A stretch of DNA of 56,218 nt from an uncultured Bacteroidales bacterium. GTDB lineage: Bacteria; Bacteroidota; Bacteroidia; Bacteroidales; UBA932. Under the pieces are notes generated by a model. The model was not told where the DNA came from. It did not search any database and saw only the letters and a list, made by a program, of their open reading frames with translations. A program made the translations under genes and the position numbers. The stretch covers positions 1 through 56,218 of the forward strand of contig ONOH01000013.1 in NCBI GenBank assembly GCA_900319405.1, given 5' to 3'. Shown here in pieces: positions 1-14,869 of the stretch. How positions within the stretch are numbered: position 1 is the first letter of the stretch; each line of letters opens with the position of its first letter.

Positions 1-114
1 GCCATCGGCCCCCGCGTGGGATATGTCCGCCGGGATCAAGGGCATGGCATCTCTGCCATTGACTGGCATTGGATGCTGGATTTTGCCGACAATGTCTGGA
101 AGGGACAAGAATGA
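1..114 (+). CDS. C-terminal fragment of a CE15-like alpha/beta-hydrolase esterase (partial)
   Basis: The first 37 codons are open from the window edge and end in TGA at 112-114. The tail contains VGYVRRDQGHGISAIDW followed by MLDFADNVW. This resembles the end of bacterial glucuronoyl/acetylxylan esterases, where the catalytic histidine lies in a G-G/K-H-(D/G)-I/L-T-x-x-D-W segment and the protein ends in an (L/M)DFAD helix. By inference the enzyme would remove ester decorations from plant cell wall glycans, which fits the GH78/GH2 genes downstream. The stop overlaps the next start as ATGA, so the two genes are probably co-transcribed. Only the tail is visible, so another alpha/beta hydrolase of the dienelactone or acetylxylan type is possible. 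Confidence 0.5.
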   Translation, partial: AIGPRVGYVRRDQGHGISAIDWHWMLDFADNVWKGQE

Positions 115-758
115 GAAAAGGAGAATATAATACTGTTTTTTGCAAACTGTTGTTGCTCAGCTGTTTGTGTTTTTCGCTTCCCGTCATGGCGCAGGAAATG
201 GAGGACCATACTTTCGGTGGATGGGAGTTTTTCGAGGTCAATTACGATTTCCGGAAGTCGCCTTTTTTCGCGTCCTTCTATTTTGAGCACGACAACTATC
301 GCTACCAGCGCTTCGCGTGCTGGTACACCCGCACCACGCTGGGCGTGAAGGCCCTCTCCTGGCTCAAGGCCGATATCGCCTACGATTTCCTGATGGAAAC
401 GGGCGGCCGTCTTACGCACAAGGCCCTCTTTGACCTGACGGGTACGCTGAAGCAAGGGGGGCTGAAAGTCTCCATCCGGGAACGCTATGTCCACAGTTGG
501 ACACCTTCTGCCGGGAAACGGGGGAGTGTGCTCCGCTCCCGCCTGAAGGTCCAGTACGACATCCCGGAAAGCCGTTTCAGTCCCTATCTGGCCGTCGAGA
601 CCTTCACATGGGATACTTGGCAGAAAACCCGCCACTATGTGGCCTGTTACTATCATTTCAACAAGACTTTCCAGCTGGAGACCTACTACCTGTATTATTC
701 CATCAAAAACGCTCCCGCCGAGCATATCATCGGCCTGGGCCTGAATATTTACTTATAG
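111..758 (+). CDS. DUF2490-type outer-membrane beta-strand protein
   Basis: This is a 215-residue exported protein. I chose the ATG at 111 because it overlaps the preceding stop (ATGA) and is followed directly by a signal peptide: basic start, CKLLLLSCLCFSLPV core, cleavage after VMAQ. The mature part consists of alternating aromatic/polar strands (YDFRKSPFFASFYFEHDNY, ACWYTRTTLGVKA, YHFNKTFQLETYYLYY) and ends in GLGLNIYL, with a terminal hydrophobic residue typical of small outer-membrane barrels. The pattern matches DUF2490, a family of no defined biochemical role found across Bacteroidetes. Its location after an esterase and before glycosidases suggests a link to glycan use, but nothing in it shows catalysis. 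Confidence 0.65.
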   Translation: MRKGEYNTVFCKLLLLSCLCFSLPVMAQEMEDHTFGGWEFFEVNYDFRKSPFFASFYFEHDNYRYQRFACWYTRTTLGVKALSWLKADIAYDFLMETGGRLTHKALFDLTGTLKQGGLKVSIRERYVHSWTPSAGKRGSVLRSRLKVQYDIPESRFSPYLAVETFTWDTWQKTRHYVACYYHFNKTFQLETYYLYYSIKNAPAEHIIGLGLNIYL

Positions 759-810
759 CGCGAATTGGCCGGAAGCCGGTTTCGCATACCAGAAAATTCT
801 CAAAAACACT

Positions 811-1701
811 ATGGACAGAAGAGATTTTATCAAAGTTTCCGGAGCGGCGGCGGCAGGCATGGCGCTTACCTCGTGCGTTCCCGTTTCCTCCGCCGAAGCC
901 AGGGGGCACTTCAGGCTCACGCAGATTTCATCGGCCACCGATACCATCGGGCAGTCCTATCTCATGCAGACCCGGGGCGGAAAAGTGATTATGGTGGACG
1001 GCGGCTATGCCTCCGATGTGGAAAAGCTTCGGGGTCACCTGTCAAGGGTGGGGAACCATGTGGACCTGTGGCTGATCACGCATCCGCACGAGGACCACAT
1101 GGAGGCCCTGGTCACCATCCTGAAAGATCCGCAGGAAGTCAGCGTGGACAAGGTCGTTTATTCCCGCCTGCCGGACGAGTTCCTGGACTGCGAGCCGGGC
1201 AGTGCCGTGGAGGCCCGGAAGTATTACCGCGTCCTGGACGATTTCATGGACGGGACCGACTTCATCAATGTGCACCGGGCGGGCCAGCGCTTCGACATCG
1301 ACGGCGTGGGCGTCATGATCCTGAGCGTAGCCGATATGAGCCTTCCCGTGAAGCATTTCAACGAGCAGTCCATGATTATCCGCATGTGGGACGACAGCAA
1401 GAGCGTCGTGTTTCTGGGTGACGCGGAAGTGTGTCGCGGCGACAGTGTGCTGGCCCGGTACAAGGAGTATCTGGACTGTGACTACCTGCAGATGGCGCAC
1501 CACGGCCAGGCCGGCTGCTCGGAAGAATTCTACAAAGCCGTCAATTTCCGCGCCTGCCTGTGGCCCACCCCCAGCTGGGTATGGGCTCCCTCGCCGGAAA
1601 ACAGCTGGCTGAAGACATGGGATACCCGTCGCTGGATGGATGAGAAAGGCATCACGGAGCACCACGTAAGCTGCGTGGAAACCGACTGGGTGCTGGAGTA
1701 A
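811..1701 (+). CDS. Exported metallo-beta-lactamase-fold hydrolase (ComEC-like type)
   Basis: The protein has 296 residues. The N-terminus MDRRDFIKVSGAAAAG is a twin-arginine signal and is followed by LTSC, a lipobox, so it is probably folded in the cytoplasm, exported by Tat and lipid-anchored. The MBL metal site is clear: THPHEDH at about residues 90-96 (HxHxDH), an Asp in FLGDAE near 209, and MAHHGQ near 229 for the later His. The layout (short MBL domain, LGDAE, HHG) is that of ComEC/Rec2-type stand-alone domains rather than true beta-lactamases. The substrate is unknown; a phosphodiester or ester is typical of the fold. It sits 52 nt after the DUF2490 gene and 66 nt before the GH78 operon, which has its own promoter. 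Confidence 0.8.
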   Translation: MDRRDFIKVSGAAAAGMALTSCVPVSSAEARGHFRLTQISSATDTIGQSYLMQTRGGKVIMVDGGYASDVEKLRGHLSRVGNHVDLWLITHPHEDHMEALVTILKDPQEVSVDKVVYSRLPDEFLDCEPGSAVEARKYYRVLDDFMDGTDFINVHRAGQRFDIDGVGVMILSVADMSLPVKHFNEQSMIIRMWDDSKSVVFLGDAEVCRGDSVLARYKEYLDCDYLQMAHHGQAGCSEEFYKAVNFRACLWPTPSWVWAPSPENSWLKTWDTRRWMDEKGITEHHVSCVETDWVLE

Positions 1702-1713
1702 GCCCATCATGGC

Positions 1714-1745
1714 TTTGCATTTGTGGCGAAAAAAAACTATATTTA
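1714..1745 (+). promoter_or_regulatory. Bacteroidetes-type promoter for the GH78/GH2 operon
   Basis: TTTG at 1714-1717, a 20-nt spacer, then TATATTTA at 1738-1745, close to the TTTG-N19-TAnnTTTG consensus. It lies 22 nt before the ATG at 1768 in an A-rich gap. The last base of the -7 box is A rather than G. Confidence 0.5.
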
Positions 1746-1767
1746 CAAGGATTAACAAGATAGACTC

Positions 1768-7895
<6,128 letters not shown>

Positions 7896-9614
7896 ATGAG
7901 TATGAAGAATATAACTGTTTTTGCAACTGTTCTGCTTTTGATAGGAGCCTGCGGATTCCGGGAAGGTTCCGTGACTTCAGCGAAGCCGGAATTCGTGACG
8001 GAATATCTTGCGCCTGTACGCATTGTCCGCACCAGCGGTCCGGTGGAGGATGCCGATGTGCTGCTGAGCCCCTATGCCGGGCAGGTGAGCACCACTGAAG
8101 ACCGGCTGGTCACCCTCCGCGAGGGGGCGTCCCTTCTGCTGGATTTCGGCAGGGAACTCCAGGGTGGCATCCAGCTTGTGCGCACCATCCACGGCTCCCA
8201 CAAGGCGGCGCGCATCCGCCTCTGCCTGGGAGAATCCGTGAGCGAGGCAATGAGCAGCGTGGACGATCCGGAGACCAGCGCTACCAACGACCATTCGGTC
8301 CGCGATGCGGAGATCCCGCTTCCCTGGCTGGGAAGCGTGGAATTCGGCAACAGCGGTTTCCGTTTCGCCCGACTGGACTTGGTGGACGGCGACGGGGAAG
8401 AGGTGGGCCTGGTAGCCGTCCGTGCCGTTTCCCGCATCCGGAACCTGGACTATCTGGGCACCTTCCGCTGCTCTGACGAGCGCCTGAACCAAATCTGGCA
8501 GACCGGAGCCTATACGGTGCATCTGTGTATGCAGGATTACCTCTGGGACGGCATCAAGCGGGACCGGCTGGTCTGGATGGGAGATATGCATCCGGAGGTG
8601 ATGACGGTCAATACCGTTTTCGGAAACGAGGAAGTCGTCCGCAAAAGCCTGGACTATGTGCGGGACAACACGCCGCCCGACGAGTGGATGAACGGCATCT
8701 GTTCCTATTCGCTCTGGTGGATCATCATCCAGCATCACCTGTATCAGTGGTATGGGGATATGGATTATCTCAAAGAGCAGCGGGAATATCTGAGAGCCCT
8801 CCTGCACACGGTGATGGGCCAGATGGACGGAAACCGGGAGGCTTATGCGGAAGGACGCTTCATCGACTGGCCCTCCAACGACCAGCCGGCGGTGATTCAC
8901 GCAGGCCTTCAGGCCCTCAGCGTCCGTGCGCTGGAAGCCGGGGCCGATCTGGCCTTCCGGCTGGGGGAAAAGGTCCTTCGGGAAGAATGCCTGGCAGCGG
9001 CGAAGTGGCTCCGAACCTATGTTCCCGACATGGTGGAAAACAGCCAGGCGGCAGCGCTCCTGTCGCTCTCCGGCATGGTGGATGCGGCCGATGCATCGGC
9101 CATTATCCTTCGCAACGGGGCCGAAAAGTTCACCTCCTTCATGGGTTATTACCTTCTGGAAGCGCTGGCCCGGAGCGGTCATTATTCCGAGGCCATGGAC
9201 CTCATCTCCGACTACTGGGGCCGGATGCTTGATCTCGGGGCCACCACATTCTGGGAAGATTTCAACTACGCGGATGCCAGGAATGCCGCGCGGATTGACG
9301 AGCCGGTCCCCGATGGGAAATTCGACATCCATGCCGACGGCGGCGCCTGGTGCTACGTGGGCCTTCGCCACAGTTTCTGCCACGGTTGGGCCAGCGGGCC
9401 CACCGCCTGGCTGAGCCGGCACGTGCTGGGCGTTGAAGCCGTGGAACCCGGCTTCCGAAAAGTGCGCATCGAGCCGCATCTGGACCATCTGGAATGGGCC
9501 GAGGGTACTTTCCCCACTCCGCAGGGGATCATTGCGGTAAGACACGAAAAACAACCCGACGGCAGCGTCCGCTCCCGGGTACAACTTCCAAAAGGTATCA
9601 AATGTGTAAAATGA
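7896..9614 (+). CDS. Short GH78-related alpha-L-rhamnosidase, lipoprotein
   Basis: The protein has 572 residues with lipobox LIGAC near residue 19. It lacks most of the N-terminal sandwich domains of its neighbours: a single beta region with the LLLDFGRELQGGIQL motif leads directly into the (alpha/alpha)6 barrel. Rhamnosidase signatures are present in altered form: DGIKRDRLVWMGDMHPE near residue 215 (acidic cluster) and ATTFWEDFNY near 449 (second acid). The C-terminus has the typical AVEPGFRKVRIEPHL segment. The ATG at 7896 directly follows the previous TAA; a second ATG at 7902 is possible. The stop overlaps the next ATG (ATGA), so it is the third gene of the operon. It may have a specificity different from the two full-length GH78 proteins. 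Confidence 0.82.
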   Translation: MSMKNITVFATVLLLIGACGFREGSVTSAKPEFVTEYLAPVRIVRTSGPVEDADVLLSPYAGQVSTTEDRLVTLREGASLLLDFGRELQGGIQLVRTIHGSHKAARIRLCLGESVSEAMSSVDDPETSATNDHSVRDAEIPLPWLGSVEFGNSGFRFARLDLVDGDGEEVGLVAVRAVSRIRNLDYLGTFRCSDERLNQIWQTGAYTVHLCMQDYLWDGIKRDRLVWMGDMHPEVMTVNTVFGNEEVVRKSLDYVRDNTPPDEWMNGICSYSLWWIIIQHHLYQWYGDMDYLKEQREYLRALLHTVMGQMDGNREAYAEGRFIDWPSNDQPAVIHAGLQALSVRALEAGADLAFRLGEKVLREECLAAAKWLRTYVPDMVENSQAAALLSLSGMVDAADASAIILRNGAEKFTSFMGYYLLEALARSGHYSEAMDLISDYWGRMLDLGATTFWEDFNYADARNAARIDEPVPDGKFDIHADGGAWCYVGLRHSFCHGWASGPTAWLSRHVLGVEAVEPGFRKVRIEPHLDHLEWAEGTFPTPQGIIAVRHEKQPDGSVRSRVQLPKGIKCVK

Positions 9615-12082
9615 GAAAACTTCGTTTACTGTCCGCCGCTTTGCTCGCCTTGTCCTGCCAGCCCTCCTTCCGGGTTCAGGACATGCGTTGTGAGGGACTG
9701 GTGGAGCCGCTGGGTATCGACAACGCCCGGCCGCATTTCAGCTGGACCCTCTCAAGCAAGGGACCGATGCAGCAGACCGCTTATGAGATTGAAGTGGGCC
9801 CCGGCCTCTGGAACTCCGGAAAAGTGGAGAGCCCGGAGCAGCTGATGATCCCCTACGGGGGCACGTCCCTTGTCTCCCGTCAGCAGGCCTGGTGGCGCGT
9901 GCGCGTGTGGAACGAGGACGGAAAGGTATCGGCCTGGAGTCCCAAGGCGCGTTTCGGTGTGGGCTTTCTGGCCGGGGAGATGGAGGGAGAGTATATCGGC
10001 GCAGTACCGGGCGAGGGGAGAGCTTCCCTTCTCAGGAAGGTGTTCGAGCTGGATAAAGTGCCCTCTGAGGCCCTTCTGTATGTGAATTCCCTGGGATATC
10101 ACGAGGCGTCCCTCAATGGGAAGAAGGTGTCCGAGTCGGTCCTGAATCCCGCCGTTTCGCAGCTGGACAAGCGCTCCCTCATCATGGTTTACGATGTGCG
10201 CGGCCTGCTCCGGAAAGGGAAGAATGAGCTGCTCATCGCCGCAGGGTCGGGCTGGTATAAGCCTGCTACTTTCGGGGCCGTGTATGAAGGGCCGCTGGTA
10301 AAGGCCGAGCTGGACCTGGACGGCCGTCCCGCCGTTTGGACGGATGCCTCCTGGGAAGGGGCCTGGAGCGGCTATTCCGACCCCGGAACCTGGCGTCCGC
10401 ACGAATTCGCGGGAGAGCTGATAGATGCCCGTGTGACCCCCCGATGGGGCCCGGTGGACGTGGTGAAGGTGGAGGGAGTGGAAGCCTCGATGCAAATGTG
10501 TGAACCGTGCACCGTCCAGGAAATCCTGGAGCCGGTGAGCATAACCCGGACAGGAGACAACGGCTATCTGGTGGACTTCGGAAGGGTGGTGAACGCTTTG
10601 CTGGATATAACCCTTCCGGCCCTTCCCGAAGGGCATGTGACGCAGGCCCTCTTCGGGGACAACAGCCCGGAAACCCTGGATCCCCGCGTCTGCGGATATG
10701 ACACGTATATCTCTTCCGGAGCGTCGAAGGGAGACCGCTTCGTGAACCGTTTCAACCACCACATCTTCCGCTATGTGCAACTGGACAGCCTTCCCGAAAA
10801 GCCCTTGGAAATCTATGCCTTGCGAATGCGGACGGACTTCCCCAAGAGAAGCACATTCACCTCTTCGGACGAGGATCTGAACCGCATCTATGACCTGGTG
10901 GACTGGACGGTGGAGAACCTCACTTTCAACGGGTATATGGTGGACTGTGCCAGTATCGAACGCCTGGGTTACGGAGGGGACGGAAACGCCTCCACCGTGA
11001 CGCTGCAGGCAATGGCGGCGGTTTCTCCGCTGTACCTGAACTGGCTGCAGGCCTGGGAAGATGCCGAGCGTCCCGACGGCAGCCTTCCCCATACGGCGCC
11101 CAATCCCTACCGGGCGGGCGGCGGTCCCTACTGGTGCAGTTTCCTGGTCCAGGCCCCCTGGCGCAGCTATGTGAGCTATGCCGACAAGCGCATGCTGGAA
11201 CGTTTCTATCCGGCCATGAAGCATTGGCTGGACTATGTGGATGCCTATACCGTGGATGGTCTTCTGAAGCGCTGGCCCGAGCTCGAATACCGCTGGTGGT
11301 ACCTGGGAGACTGGGCGGCCCCCGAAGGGGTGGACGTGACGGATCCCGAATCGGTGGATCTGGTGAACAACTGCGCGCTCTGCCAGGTTTATCTGGACCT
11401 GGAGCAGATTGCCGGGGTGTTGGAAGATGAGGCCGGGGCGCGGCGTTTCCGCCTCCGTTATGAGGAGCTTTCCCGCCTTATCCACGCGCGATTCTACCAT
11501 CCGGAAACGGGGACGTACGGTACTGGAAGCCAGTTGGATATGGTCTTTCCGCTCCTGGTGGATGCCGTACCGGAGGAACTGATTCCGGCGGTGACGGCCT
11601 GCCTGAAGGAGCGTACGGCCACCGTGTACAAGGGACATTTGGCCACCGGGCTGGTGGGGGTTCCCGTCCTGACGGAGTGGGCCACCCGCGTCCGCGAGGC
11701 CGACTGGTTCTACGGCCTTCTCAAGCAGAAGGACTACCCCGGTTACCTGTATATGCTGGAGCAGGGGGCTACCGGCGTCTGGGAGCATTGGAACGGTCGC
11801 CGAAGCCGCCTTCACAACTGCTTCAACGGAATCGGAAGCTGGTTTTACGAGGCCCTCGGCGGCATCATTCCCCTGGAGCCGGGCTGCCGGCGCGTCCTCA
11901 TCGACCCCCAGATTCCCCGGGGACTGGACTGGGTGGAGGTCAAGCGCGACACCCCCTACGGCATCATCTCCGTCTGCCGGAGCGGAAACACCCTGGAGTT
12001 TACCGTTCCCGTGGGGGTAAGCGCCCTGGTAGGAGGAAAGCGCTATGGAAACGGATCGTGGGAAATTACGTTAAAGCCATAA
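9611..12082 (+). CDS. GH78 alpha-L-rhamnosidase, multidomain lipoprotein
   Basis: I place the start at 9611, where ATG overlaps the previous TGA, because it is followed by a lipoprotein signal (RLLSAALLALSC). This gives 823 residues; an in-frame ATG at 9602 would add three. The N-terminus contains the rhamnosidase sandwich domain with GLVEPLGIDNARPHFSW and QTAYEIEVG, then VYEGPLV/LYVNSLGYHEASLNG, then the (alpha/alpha)6 barrel with DCASIERLGYGGDG and TGVWEHWNG as acidic motifs, and a C-terminal beta domain. It differs from the 1768 GH78 in having the extra N-terminal module. It is the last gene of the four-gene operon. Three GH78 types plus GH2 suggest a rhamnogalacturonan or arabinogalactan side-chain substrate (inference). 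Confidence 0.92.
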   Translation: MRKLRLLSAALLALSCQPSFRVQDMRCEGLVEPLGIDNARPHFSWTLSSKGPMQQTAYEIEVGPGLWNSGKVESPEQLMIPYGGTSLVSRQQAWWRVRVWNEDGKVSAWSPKARFGVGFLAGEMEGEYIGAVPGEGRASLLRKVFELDKVPSEALLYVNSLGYHEASLNGKKVSESVLNPAVSQLDKRSLIMVYDVRGLLRKGKNELLIAAGSGWYKPATFGAVYEGPLVKAELDLDGRPAVWTDASWEGAWSGYSDPGTWRPHEFAGELIDARVTPRWGPVDVVKVEGVEASMQMCEPCTVQEILEPVSITRTGDNGYLVDFGRVVNALLDITLPALPEGHVTQALFGDNSPETLDPRVCGYDTYISSGASKGDRFVNRFNHHIFRYVQLDSLPEKPLEIYALRMRTDFPKRSTFTSSDEDLNRIYDLVDWTVENLTFNGYMVDCASIERLGYGGDGNASTVTLQAMAAVSPLYLNWLQAWEDAERPDGSLPHTAPNPYRAGGGPYWCSFLVQAPWRSYVSYADKRMLERFYPAMKHWLDYVDAYTVDGLLKRWPELEYRWWYLGDWAAPEGVDVTDPESVDLVNNCALCQVYLDLEQIAGVLEDEAGARRFRLRYEELSRLIHARFYHPETGTYGTGSQLDMVFPLLVDAVPEELIPAVTACLKERTATVYKGHLATGLVGVPVLTEWATRVREADWFYGLLKQKDYPGYLYMLEQGATGVWEHWNGRRSRLHNCFNGIGSWFYEALGGIIPLEPGCRRVLIDPQIPRGLDWVEVKRDTPYGIISVCRSGNTLEFTVPVGVSALVGGKRYGNGSWEITLKP

Positions 12083-12086
12083 ATAT

Positions 12087-12117
12087 TTTGAAAAAAAATT
12101 AAAAAGAAGTATCTTTA
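12087..12117 (+). promoter_or_regulatory. Promoter for the oxidoreductase/DUF1080 cluster
   Basis: TTTG at 12087-12090, a spacer of 19 nt, then TATCTTTA at 12110-12117. Spacing is exactly the Bacteroidetes consensus. The GTG start of the next gene is at 12141, leaving a short A/T-rich leader with no Shine-Dalgarno sequence. Confidence 0.65.
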
Positions 12118-12140
12118 CGAAATAATAAAATTGAGAATTC

Positions 12141-13331
12141 GTGAAAGTAAAGTTGGCAGCCATAGGAGTGGGGAACCGTACCGGAAAGTATCTCCGGTAT
12201 TTCCAGGAGCATAGTGACCAGGTGGAACTTGTCGCCATCGTGGAACCCAATGCCATCAGAAGGGAAGCCTGCAGAAAATGGTTTTCCTTGCCGGAAGAAT
12301 CCTGCTTTGAATCGGCAGAGATGTTTTTCGGAACTGGCGTAGAGTGCGACGGGGTCATCATCGGATCGCCGGATCGTTGTCATTATGAGCAGGCGCTGAT
12401 GGCCATCGAAAAGGGCATGCACATCTTGCTGGAAAAACCCATCGCCCAGCATTATGAACAGTGTGTCCGCATCGCCGAGGCCGCACGCATCAAAGGCGTG
12501 AAGGTAGGTGTTTGCTATGTGCTCCGCTTTATGCCGCTGTACCGCAAGGTGAAGGAACTGGTGGACCAGGGGGTCATCGGCCGCATTACCGGTGTCTCCC
12601 ATCAGGAATTCGTGGGGATAGACCGTATGCTGCACACGTATGTGCGCGGCTATTGGAACAAGGCATCGGCCTCCACCTCGTCATTTATCTCCAAATGCTG
12701 CCACGACGTGGATATGCTCCTGTGGATAACGGGAGCCCGGATCAAGACGGTACAAAGCGCCGGAAGCCTGGAATGGTACAAGCCGGAAAATGCCCCTGAG
12801 GGAGCCGCCGCCCGCTGCCTGGACTGTCCCGTGGAGGGAGAGTGCTCCTTCTCGGCGGTGGATATGTACCTGCGCCGCGGGGTCTGGACCAACAATTTCC
12901 CCATCCCGGAGGGAAAGACCAAGCAGGAGGTGCTGGAAGAGGAAATCCGGACGGGCCGTTTCGGCCGCTGCGCCTTCCATTGCGACAACGACGTGGCCGA
13001 TCGCCAGATGGTTACGCTCACCGCGACGGACGGCATCCTTATCACCATTGAAATGAATGCCCTCACCCGTCGGGAGGGCCGCATCACCGTCTTTACCGGC
13101 ACTTTGGGAGAGCTGGTGGTAACCGATGAAGAAATCCAGGTAAGGGACCGCCACGGCAACCTGGTCCGTAAAGAGGATTTCTCCCGGGATGCCGCCATGC
13201 CCCTGCATGCCCACGCAGACCTGGACATCGTGGAAGACTTTGTCGGGGCTGTCGCCGCCGGGGATCGCTCCGTAGCCATTCCCATTGAGGAGGCGCTGGA
13301 AAGCCACCGTATCTGCTATCTGGCAGGATAG
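12141..13331 (+). CDS. Gfo/Idh/MocA-family oxidoreductase (cytoplasmic)
   Basis: The protein has 396 residues and begins with GTG, immediately followed by the Rossmann strand KVKLAAIGVGNRTG. LLEKPIAQ near residue 97 is the family EKP motif containing the catalytic-region lysine. The C-terminal alpha/beta domain follows. No signal peptide is present, so it should be cytoplasmic, unlike the next gene. Between residues about 217 and 230 is RCLDCPVEGECSFSA, a cysteine cluster (C-x2-C-x5-C) seen in a subset of the family and possibly metal-binding. The reaction would be NAD(P)-dependent oxidation or reduction of a sugar or glycoside. It begins the cluster that continues with a Tat-exported paralogue, DUF1080 and a sugar isomerase-like protein. 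Confidence 0.88.
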   Translation: MKVKLAAIGVGNRTGKYLRYFQEHSDQVELVAIVEPNAIRREACRKWFSLPEESCFESAEMFFGTGVECDGVIIGSPDRCHYEQALMAIEKGMHILLEKPIAQHYEQCVRIAEAARIKGVKVGVCYVLRFMPLYRKVKELVDQGVIGRITGVSHQEFVGIDRMLHTYVRGYWNKASASTSSFISKCCHDVDMLLWITGARIKTVQSAGSLEWYKPENAPEGAAARCLDCPVEGECSFSAVDMYLRRGVWTNNFPIPEGKTKQEVLEEEIRTGRFGRCAFHCDNDVADRQMVTLTATDGILITIEMNALTRREGRITVFTGTLGELVVTDEEIQVRDRHGNLVRKEDFSRDAAMPLHAHADLDIVEDFVGAVAAGDRSVAIPIEEALESHRICYLAG

Positions 13332-13365
13332 AGAGAATTTACACCAACACAAAACCACTGATATT

Positions 13366-14850
13366 ATGTCAAAAGAAATCTCAAGAAGGTCGTTCCTGAA
13401 AGCCGGAACCGCTGCCGCCATCGGCCTGTCCGTGGCACCCAAATCCGTATGGGCTAAAGCCAAAGACGTACCCCCGCCGCCCATGGACCGTAAACTGAAG
13501 GTGCTGGCCGTCGGTATCGGCGGACGCGGCGCGGCCGTTATTGCCGAAGTGGCGAAAACCGAGGAAATCGTCGGCCTGTGCGACGTGGACTGGAAGTATG
13601 CCGACCACGTGTTCAAGAAGTATCCTGCCGCGAAAAAGTACAGTGACTACCGCGTGATGTTCAAGGAAATGCTTCCTGAGGCCGATGCCGTGATCGTCGC
13701 CACCGCAGACCACACGCACGCCATCATCGCGGCTGAGGCCATCGCTGCCGGCAAGCATGTTTACTGCGAGAAGCCCCTTACCCGTACGGTGTACGAATCC
13801 CGCCTTCTCACCAAGCTGGCCAAAAAGCATCGCGTGGCTACCCAGATGGGTAACCAGGGTGCCTCCGAGGAAGGTGTCCGCAAGGTCTGCGAATGGATCT
13901 GGAACGGAGAAATCGGTGAGGTCACCCGTGTGGATGCTTTCACGGACCGTCCCATCTGGCCCCAGGGTCTGGAGCGTCCCGCCAAGGGAGAGAAGGTCCC
14001 CAAGACGATGAACTGGGACTGCTTCATCGGCCCTGCCCCTATGCGCCCTTACCATCCCATTTACACGCCCTGGAACTTCCGTGGCTGGTGGGACTTCGGC
14101 ACCGGTGCCCTGGGTGATATGGCCTGCCATATCCTCCATCCCGTTTTTGCAGCCCTTAAGCTGGGTTATCCCACCAAGGTTCAGGGCAGCTCCACCGCCC
14201 TCCTGACCGAGTCCTGCCCCCAGGCCGAGAAGGTCCGCTTCGTCTTCCCCGCCCGTGACAATATGCCCAAGGTGGCGATGCCCGAGGTGGTGGTGAACTG
14301 GACCGACGGCGGCATCCTCCCGGATCGTCCGGAAGGCCTTCCCGCCGGTGTGAACCTCAACGATGCCGGTGGCTGCCTCATTTTCTACGGCACCAAGGAC
14401 ACTCTCATCTGCGGTTGCTACGGCGTACGTCCGTACCTGCTGAGCGGCCGTAATCCGGAGGTTCCCCACGTGCTTCGCGAGGTGAAGACCTCCCACCAGC
14501 AGGACTGGGTGCGCGCCTGCAAGGAGCATCCGGATTTCCGTACCCCCTGCGTGTCCGATTTTGCCCAGGCCGGCCCGTTCAACGAGATGGTGGCCATGGG
14601 TGTGGTGGCCGTTCGCCTGCAGGCCCTCAACCAGGAACTGGAGTGGGACGGCGAGAATATGCGCTTCACCAACATCCCGAAGGGTGCCACCATCCGCACG
14701 ATGATTCACGACGGCTTCTCCATCCACGATGGACACCCCACCTTCGAGAACGTGTACACGGATCCCGTGGATGCCAATGAATTCGCCGCCGAGCTGATCA
14801 AGCCCGTCTATCGCAACGGCTGGTCGCTCCCGGAAATGCCCAAGGACTAA
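13366..14850 (+). CDS. Tat-exported Gfo/Idh/MocA-family oxidoreductase
   Basis: The protein has 494 residues from the ATG at 13366, chosen because it opens the twin-arginine signal SRRSFLKAGTAAAIG; upstream in-frame codons run back into the preceding gene. The Rossmann fold starts at VLAVGIGGRGAAV, and the EKP motif is in YCEKPLTRTVYES. The body matches exported Bacteroidetes Gfo/Idh/MocA proteins with WNFRGWWDFGTGALGDMACH, a conserved segment near the active site. Tat export implies that it folds with its nicotinamide cofactor bound and works in the periplasm, as in glucose-fructose oxidoreductase. With DUF1080 next to it, a likely role is C3 oxidation of glycosides or the reverse reduction. 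It is 34 nt downstream of the first oxidoreductase. Confidence 0.9.
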   Translation: MSKEISRRSFLKAGTAAAIGLSVAPKSVWAKAKDVPPPPMDRKLKVLAVGIGGRGAAVIAEVAKTEEIVGLCDVDWKYADHVFKKYPAAKKYSDYRVMFKEMLPEADAVIVATADHTHAIIAAEAIAAGKHVYCEKPLTRTVYESRLLTKLAKKHRVATQMGNQGASEEGVRKVCEWIWNGEIGEVTRVDAFTDRPIWPQGLERPAKGEKVPKTMNWDCFIGPAPMRPYHPIYTPWNFRGWWDFGTGALGDMACHILHPVFAALKLGYPTKVQGSSTALLTESCPQAEKVRFVFPARDNMPKVAMPEVVVNWTDGGILPDRPEGLPAGVNLNDAGGCLIFYGTKDTLICGCYGVRPYLLSGRNPEVPHVLREVKTSHQQDWVRACKEHPDFRTPCVSDFAQAGPFNEMVAMGVVAVRLQALNQELEWDGENMRFTNIPKGATIRTMIHDGFSIHDGHPTFENVYTDPVDANEFAAELIKPVYRNGWSLPEMPKD

Positions 14851-14869
14851 TCTATAATCTGTTGTCAAT

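Noticed and set aside
759-810. CCGG-rich repeat between the DUF2490 and MBL genes as a terminator
   Set aside because: The GCCGG copies are direct repeats with no T-tract and do not form a good stem.
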